This document shows positions 58,202-64,000 of a stretch of 64,000 bases of DNA, piece after piece. This stretch comes from Lathyrus oleraceus (lineage: Eukaryota; Streptophyta; Magnoliopsida; Fabales; Fabaceae). Each line of letters opens with the position of its first letter. Within the stretch, counting starts at the first letter, position 1. The notes beneath the pieces are model-generated. The model saw only the letters and a list, made by a program, of their open reading frames with translations. It searched no databases and was not told the origin of the DNA. The stretch covers positions 347,018,409-347,082,408 of the forward strand of contig NC_066581.1 in NCBI RefSeq assembly GCF_024323335.1, given 5' to 3'. The position numbers were made by a program, and so were the translations under genes.

Positions 58202-58510
58202 TTATTTTCCTTTTCTCTTGTATTTGGTTACCAATGTTGTACTTCTTTGGTGTAAAAAATATTTTCCAGATATTATTGATAAGATGTTTCCATATGTGAT
58301 AAAAATGTATTATTTCCCAAAATTTGCAAATAGAACTCTAAAGTTCCTCTAAAATAAAAACAAATCATATGCACAAGCATTGCATGCATCATGTGCGTAA
58401 GCAGGTTTTGCTCCAGGATTCTTGTCCTATGGTCTAACTCTGTGTTCTTCATTTATTTCAAAGACAAGCTGACTCACCGGTATTACACTAGAGCCAACTC
58501 CTCGAGACTG
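58202..58510 (+). other. Spacer between ORF1 and gag of D
   Basis: About 310 nt. Its end encodes the in-frame HRYYTRAN (58475-58498) upstream of the gag ATG. That is preceded by a pyrimidine-rich stretch ending TTTCAAAG (58456-58463), a possible splice acceptor. Otherwise nothing is recognised. Confidence 0.6.
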
Positions 58511-61500
58511 ATGGATCATTTGGAACAAGAGAACCGCGAACTGAAAGAGGAGGTAGCCAGATTGACTGCCCTGATGGAGTCATTTTTGGCCGCTCAAAGC
58601 CAGTCTTCTCCAATACCTGCAACTCCTCCCCAGAGGACGGTCATTTCTGAGATCGTAACTTCTACTATGCCTGCTGCAACAGCCCACTTTGCGCCATCTA
58701 TGCCAGCCGGGTTCCCGTGGGGAATGCCTGCCAATTTCATGCCAGAGGGTTTTGCTCCTACTCTTGCTTCTTTGCTGGCATCTAGCCCGGTCTTTTCAGT
58801 GCCACCTCCCGTTGTGCACACATTACCAAGAGTTGAAGATACCATCTATCATTCTGAGCCATCTGAGGGCCCAGACGTGTATGAGAAGATGGACGACATG
58901 AAAGATCAATTCCTCGAGCTTCGCAAGGAACTGAAAACTTTGAGGGGGAAAGACCTCTTTGGTAAGAGTGCTTCTGAGTTGTGCCTTGTGCCCAACGTGA
59001 AGATCCCTATTAAATTCAAAGTGCCTGACTTTGAGAAGTATAAGGGAAACACATGCCCTCTCAGCCATCTTGTGATGTATGCTCGCAAGATGTCAACACA
59101 AACTGATAATGACCAACTGCTCATCCACTATTTCCAGGACAGTCTGTCCGGTGCCACTCTCCGGTGGTACATGGGTCTGGAAAGTTCGAACATCCACTCT
59201 TTCAATGATCTTAGCGAGGCCTTCGTCAAGCAATATAAATATAATGTGGATATGGCTCCTGATAGGGACCAGTTGAGGGCAATGTCCCAGAAAGAGAAAG
59301 AGACCTTCAAAGAATACGCCCAGAGGTGGCGCGAGTTGGCAGCTCAGATAGTGCCACCCCTTGAGGAGAAAGAGATGACCAAGATCTTTTTGAAAACCTT
59401 GAGCTTGTTTTACTACGAGAGGATGATAGCCAGTGCTCCCTCAGACTTCACCGAGATGGTGAACATGGGAATAAGAGTGGAAGAGGGGGTCCGTGAAGGA
59501 CGTTTGACTCGAGAGGAAAGCTCTTCAGTAAAGAGATATGGAAGCTTTGCAAAGAAGAAGGAGGGAGAGGCACATGCTGTGTCTTCCCATGTCAAGAGAA
59601 GACCCTCTATGAAGAGGAAGATTGCTCGCCCAGTCAGCAACCAGCATCAGGTGGCTCATATAGCACCTGTTTTCAGGGAAGCTCAACATTATCAACAACC
59701 GCAAAGTCAGCAATATCAGCAACAACAGCAATGTCCACAACAACAGGCCTACCAACCTCGAAACAACAACAACAATGCCAGCACCAGCTACGAGAGGAAG
59801 AGGGTCGCTTTTGATCCCATTCCAATGACTTATGCTGAACTCTATCCATCTTTGATCGATAGAAAGTTGATTACTCCACGAGACCCTCCCGCTGTACCTG
59901 CTAACCCCCAGTGGTGGTACAAGCCAGAGCTTCATTGTGTATATCATTCCGGTGCTCCCAGACATGACGTGGAGAACTGTTATCCCCTAAAGACCAAGGT
60001 GCAAAACCTTGTGAGAAGCGGGATTTTATTTTTCGAGGACGTAGGTCTGAATGTGAAGAAGAACCCATTGCCCGAGCATGGGAAGTCTGTTAATATGGTC
60101 CAGGGCTGTCCTGGCAAGTACAAAGTTAAATATGTCAGTCATATCCGACAATCGCTGGTTGAGATGCATCAGCTGCTGTATGATTATATCCATTATGAGC
60201 ATGACCATGATAGATGTCGAGTTTGATCTGTCAATCAGAGAGGTTGTCTCCAGGTGCGCGAGGACGTTCAAGAAATGCTTGATGAAGGAGTCATTGAGAT
60301 CCTTCAGAACAGAAATGTTGACGAAGATGCTGTTGAAGTCAACGTAATTTCTCCAGTATTTTGGATACCTGAGCCTGTTGTCATTAAGTATGATGGTAGC
60401 AAGCAGAAGGTTGCTCCAGCTCTGACTATCAAGCCAGTCGTACCTGTACCGTACTCCTCCGAGAAGGCGATTCCTTATCGCTACAATGCTGTAGCAGTGG
60501 AGAATGGGAAAGAGGTGTCCCTGCCCTCTTCATATGTCGTTAACATTGCTGACGTTAGTGGCTTGATCCGCATCGGTCGTGTTTTTTCGGCCCCGTTGAA
60601 GCCTCAAGCTGATGCTCGAGGAAGTATTGATGCTGATTTTGTTGAACGCCCGATTGGGAATGCTGTGAGCGCTCCAAATCCGGCACTTGCTGTTAAACCC
60701 TCCTCTTTGTTGACAACTTCTATTTCTGCTTTCCCGAGTGGCAATACGAGAGAAGATTGTGATGAGATGCTGAGGCTCATCAAGAGAAGCGAGTACAACG
60801 TTGTAGATCAACTTCTACAAACGCCATCCAAGATATCCGTGTTATCATTGCTATTAAATTCAGAACCACACCGAGAAGCTCTGCAGAAGGTGTTGGACGT
60901 GGCGTACGTGGATCACGATGTCATGATAGAGCAATTTGACAGCATTGTTGCAAACATCACCGCTTGTAACAATTTGAGCTTTTGTGACGCTGATCTCCCC
61001 GATGAGGGAAGAGACCACAACTTGGCATTACACATATCGATGAGTTGCAAAGATGACGCCATGTCTAATATGCTGGTAGACACTGGGTCATCATTGAATG
61101 TATTACTAAAGACCACTCTTGCGAAGTTGTCATATCAGGGGCCTCCCATGAGGCAGAGTGGAGTAGTTGTGAAGGCTTTCGATGGGTCTCGCAAAACTGT
61201 GATTGGTGAGGTTGATCTCCCAGTCAAAATTGGACCAAGTGATTTCCAGATTACCTTCCAGGTTATGGATATTCACCCATCGTATAGCTGTCTCCTAGGC
61301 AAACCATGGATTCACGAGGCTGGCGCTGTGACATCCACCCTACACCAGAAACTGAAATTTGTGAAGAATAAGAAGCTGGTGGTGGTAGGGGGAGAAAAGG
61401 CTCTCCTGGTAAGCCATTTGTCTTCCTTCTCTTACATAGATGCTAAGGATGAAGTTGGAACTCCGTTCCAGGCTTTATCTATTGCTGAACCTGTTGAGAA

Positions 61501-61806
61501 GAGAATTCCTTCATTTGCTTCCTACAAATAGGCGAAGTTGGCCATTGAGCATGGTGCAACTGCTGGATTAGGGCAAATGATCAAGCTAGAAGACAACAAG
61601 TCCCGGGCTGGCATAGGCTATTCTTCTGGGGTCTTCAACAAGCAAGGTTTGTTCAAGAGTGGTGGATTCATCCACGTCGGTCAAGACGAAGAGGCTGCTG
61701 CCATTTCGGAAGAAGAGGAAGAGGATTCTGGAAATTTCATCATCCATGGAGGGATCTGCAATAATTGGGTCGCTGTGGATATTCCAACAGTTACCCATAA
61801 GTCAAA
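58511..61806 (+). pseudogene. Element D gag and protease, one frame with two stops
   Basis: Gag from the ATG at 58511 (MDHLEQENRELKEEVARL, coiled coil). It has a core with SLSGATLRWYMGL, FVKQYKYNVDMAP and FKEYAQRWRELAAQ, a Gln-rich stretch near 59690-59770, RVAFDPIPMTYAELYP and the degenerate CVYHSGAPRHDVENC box. The stop at 60224-60226 lies between gag and protease; the same frame then continues (VREDVQEMLDEGVIEILQ, SEYNVVDQLLQTPSKIS) to the protease DTGS at 61079-61090 and YSCLLGKPWIHEAGAV. A second stop is at 61529-61531. An acidic linker (EEEEEDSGNFI) ends at the predicted splice donor. Gag would form the particle and the protease would mature it. Apart from the two stops the frame is unbroken for about 1,100 codons. 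Confidence 0.9.
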
Positions 61807-62072
61807 GTAATGTTCATTGTGTTTAAAAACCCTTCTCCCATGCCAAAAGGAGAAGTGATGAGATTATTGGCACATAAATACAATGATATTTTCATTCAAT
61901 AAATTCATGTTAAATGTTTGTTTTTCCAATTATTTTCCCTTTTCGCTTTTTGCATGGAATTGGTGATCACATAAAACCCTAAAAAGATAAAATAAAATCA
62001 ATCTTTTCATCTGCATAATGATTTGCCTTACTTGAATTCTAAAAGCTCTTTATATCCAAAATCATTATGCAG
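61807..62072 (+). other. Predicted Ogre intron in D (266 nt)
   Basis: Donor GTAATGTTC at 61807, acceptor TTATGCAG ending at 62072, AT-rich, phase 2 with the frame preserved across the junction. It matches B's intron in position, phase and size. This intron is a known feature of Ogre that joins gag-protease to RT. Confidence 0.82.
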
Positions 62073-64000
62073 GTTGATCAAACCCATTGAACATAATGAT
62101 CCAACACCATCTCCCAACTTTGAATTCCCTGTATTTGAGGCGGAAGAAGATGATGTTGAAGAAATTCCTGACGAGATTACCCGTCTACTTGAGCATGATA
62201 AGAAGATCATTCAGCCGCATTGTGAGAACTTGGAAACGGTCAATTTGGGGTCTGAAGATCGTGTGCGAGAAGTGAAGATTGGGGCACTCCTGGAAGAATC
62301 TGTTAAGAAGGGGTTGATTGAGTTGCTACGAGAATATGTTGACGTCTTTGCCTGGTCATAGGAAGACATGCCTGGTCTAGATACTAATATCGTGCAACAT
62401 TTCCTACCTTTGAAGCCTGAGTGTGTGCCTGTGAAGCAAAAGCTCAGAAGAACTCATCCTGATATGGTAGTGAAGATCAAAGAGGAAGTTCAGAAGCAAA
62501 TTGATACGGGGTTTCTGGTGACTTCTACATATCCTCAATGGGTGGCCAATATTGTGCCTGTGCCTAAGAAAGATGGAAAAGTCCAGATGTGTGTGGACTA
62601 TAGAGACTTGAATAAAGCTAGTCCGAAAGATGATTTCCCTCTACCACATATTGATATGTTGGTAGATAATACAGCTAAATTCAAGGTCTTCTCATTTATG
62701 GACGAATTTTCCGGATATAATCAGATTAAAATGGCACCCGAGGATATGGAGAAGACAACATTCATCACACCTTGGGGAACATTCTGTTATCGAGTGATGC
62801 CCTTCGGTTTGAAGAACGCCAGAGCCACGTATCAACGAGCTATGACTACCTTGTTCCATGATATGATGCATAAGGAGATCGAGGTATATGTTGATGATAT
62901 GATTGCTAAGTCAAGAACGGAAGTTGAACACGTGGAGCACCTGTTGAAGCTCTTTCAGCGTTTGAGGAAGTACAAGCTTCGTCTGAATCCCAACAAGTGT
63001 ACATTTGGAGTCCGTTCCGGCAAGCTTTTGGGCTTCATTGTTAGTGAAAGAGGTATTGAGGTTGATCCTGCAAAGGTCAAAGCGATACAAGAAATGCTTG
63101 TGCCCAAAACCGAGAAGCAAGTCCGAGGTTTTCTTGGCCGTTTGAATTACATTTCCAGATTCATATCCCACATGACTGCCACATGTGGGCCGATATTCAA
63201 GCTCCTCCGGAAAGATCAGTCCCATGATTGGACCGAGGATTGCCAGAAAGCTTTTGACAATATTAAAGAGTATTTGTCTGAGGCTCTGATTCTGTCTCCT
63301 CCTGTGGAAGGGAGACCATTGATTATGTATCTGACTATTCTTGAAGACTCAATGGGTTGTGTCCTTGGTCAGCAGGACGAATTAGGAAAGAAAGAGCATG
63401 CCATCTACTATTTGAGTAAGAAGTTTACTGATTGTGAGTCTCGATACTCAATGCTTGAGAAAACATGATGTGCTTTGGCTTGGGCTGCTAAGCGCTTACG
63501 CCAGTATATGTTGAATCATACGACTTGGTTGATATCCAAAATGGATCCGATCAAGTATATCTTCGAGAAGCCTGCTTTAACAGGGAGGATTTCCGGTTGG
63601 CAAATGTTGTTATCTAAGTATGATATTGAGTATCGAGCTCAGAAGGCTATTAGAGGTAGTATCTTGGCTGACCACTTGGCACATCAGCCGATTGAGGATT
63701 ATCAGTCAGTTCAGTATGACTTCCCAGATGAGGAGATTCTGTATTTGAAAATGAAAGATTGTGATGAGCCTACGCTCGATGAAGGGCCAGAACCTGGTTC
63801 CAGATGGAGCATGGTATTCGATGGCGCTGTAAATCAATACGGAAATGGTATTGGGGCAGTGATTATTACTCCTCAAGGCACACATTTTCCTTTTACAGCA
63901 AGACTAACTTTCAAATGCACGGATAATATGGCTGAGTATGAGGCTTGTATTATGGGATTGGAGGAATGTATTGATCTTAGGATCAAACATCTTGATGTTT
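62073..64000 (+). pseudogene. Element D RT, RNase H and start of second RNase H (partial)
   Basis: One frame from the splice acceptor to the window edge, with stops at 62359-62361 and 63466-63468. It has linker EEIPDEITRLLEHDKK, then RT from DMPGLDTNIV: QMCVDYRDLNKASPKDDFPL, FSGYNQIKMAPEDMEKTTF, YVDD at 62887-62898, LLGFIVSERGIEVDP and FLGRLNYISRF. RNase H follows (GCVLGQQDELGKKEHAIYYL, FTDCESRYSMLEKT, ADHLAHQPIEDY), then the second RNase H (MVFDGAVNQYGNGIGAVI, FTARLTFKCTDNMAEYEACI), cut by the window. Integrase and the 3' LTR must lie to the right. Not functional as it stands. Confidence 0.92.

Larger units (their letters stand above)
46027..64000 (+). mobile_element. Ogre element D, 3' end beyond right edge
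   Basis: Plus-strand Ogre with 5' LTR, PBS, ORF1, gag, protease, intron, RT, RNase H and the start of the second RNase H at the window edge. It is inserted in the 3' LTR of C and split in ORF1 by the solo LTR E. Damage visible here is limited to in-frame stops (one in ORF1, two in gag-protease, two in pol). I found no frameshift in the coding parts. Confidence 0.93.

Overview
The window is plant nuclear DNA made almost entirely of nested LTR retrotransposons; I see no host gene, tRNA, rRNA or CRISPR array. Five of the six elements are Ogre-like Ty3/gypsy elements (Tat lineage): LTRs of about 5 kb, a primer binding site matching a tRNA-Arg 3' end, an extra ORF1 upstream of gag, and, in two of them, an intron between protease and reverse transcriptase. 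Ogre at this density and size is typical of Fabeae legumes (pea, vetch, Lathyrus, lentil). The exact species cannot be decided from the sequence.

Layout. Element C (plus, oldest) gives its 3' UTR (38988-42445) and the first 3.6 kb of its 3' LTR (42446-46026). Element A (minus) is inserted in C's 3' UTR. A runs from the left window edge to 38987, with broken pol, protease, gag and ORF1, then its PBS and 5' LTR. A is split twice: by T (5525-13875), an intact Tekay/Del-like chromovirus lying in ORF1 and flanked by the target duplication AGATG, and by B (18054-35710), a complete-looking but internally deleted Ogre lying in A's 5' LTR. Element D (plus, 46027 to the right edge) is inserted in C's 3' LTR. 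D carries a nearly full LTR-PBS-ORF1-gag-protease-intron-RT-RNase H series with only in-frame stops in the coding regions. D's ORF1 is split by E (53103-57926), a solo Ogre LTR flanked by CTTGG. Insertion order is therefore C, then A and D, then B, T and E.

Function. Only T has an uninterrupted gag-pol reading frame, and its two LTRs are nearly identical, so it is the one element that could still be autonomous. A, B and D are pseudogenised. B lacks ORF1, the gag core, protease, the second RNase H and the integrase core, and could only have moved with help from a complete relative.

The most interesting signals are RNA-like structures that the protein genes do not explain. They include a hairpin with an invariant AGTA loop and co-varying stems near the 3' end of every complete Ogre LTR. 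Four tandem hairpins with different but self-complementary stems lie directly after B's pol. A GC-rich hairpin sits at a fixed distance behind the LTR TATA box. A conserved peptide is encoded upstream of the presumed gag start. The intron is absent from A but present at the same place in B and D.
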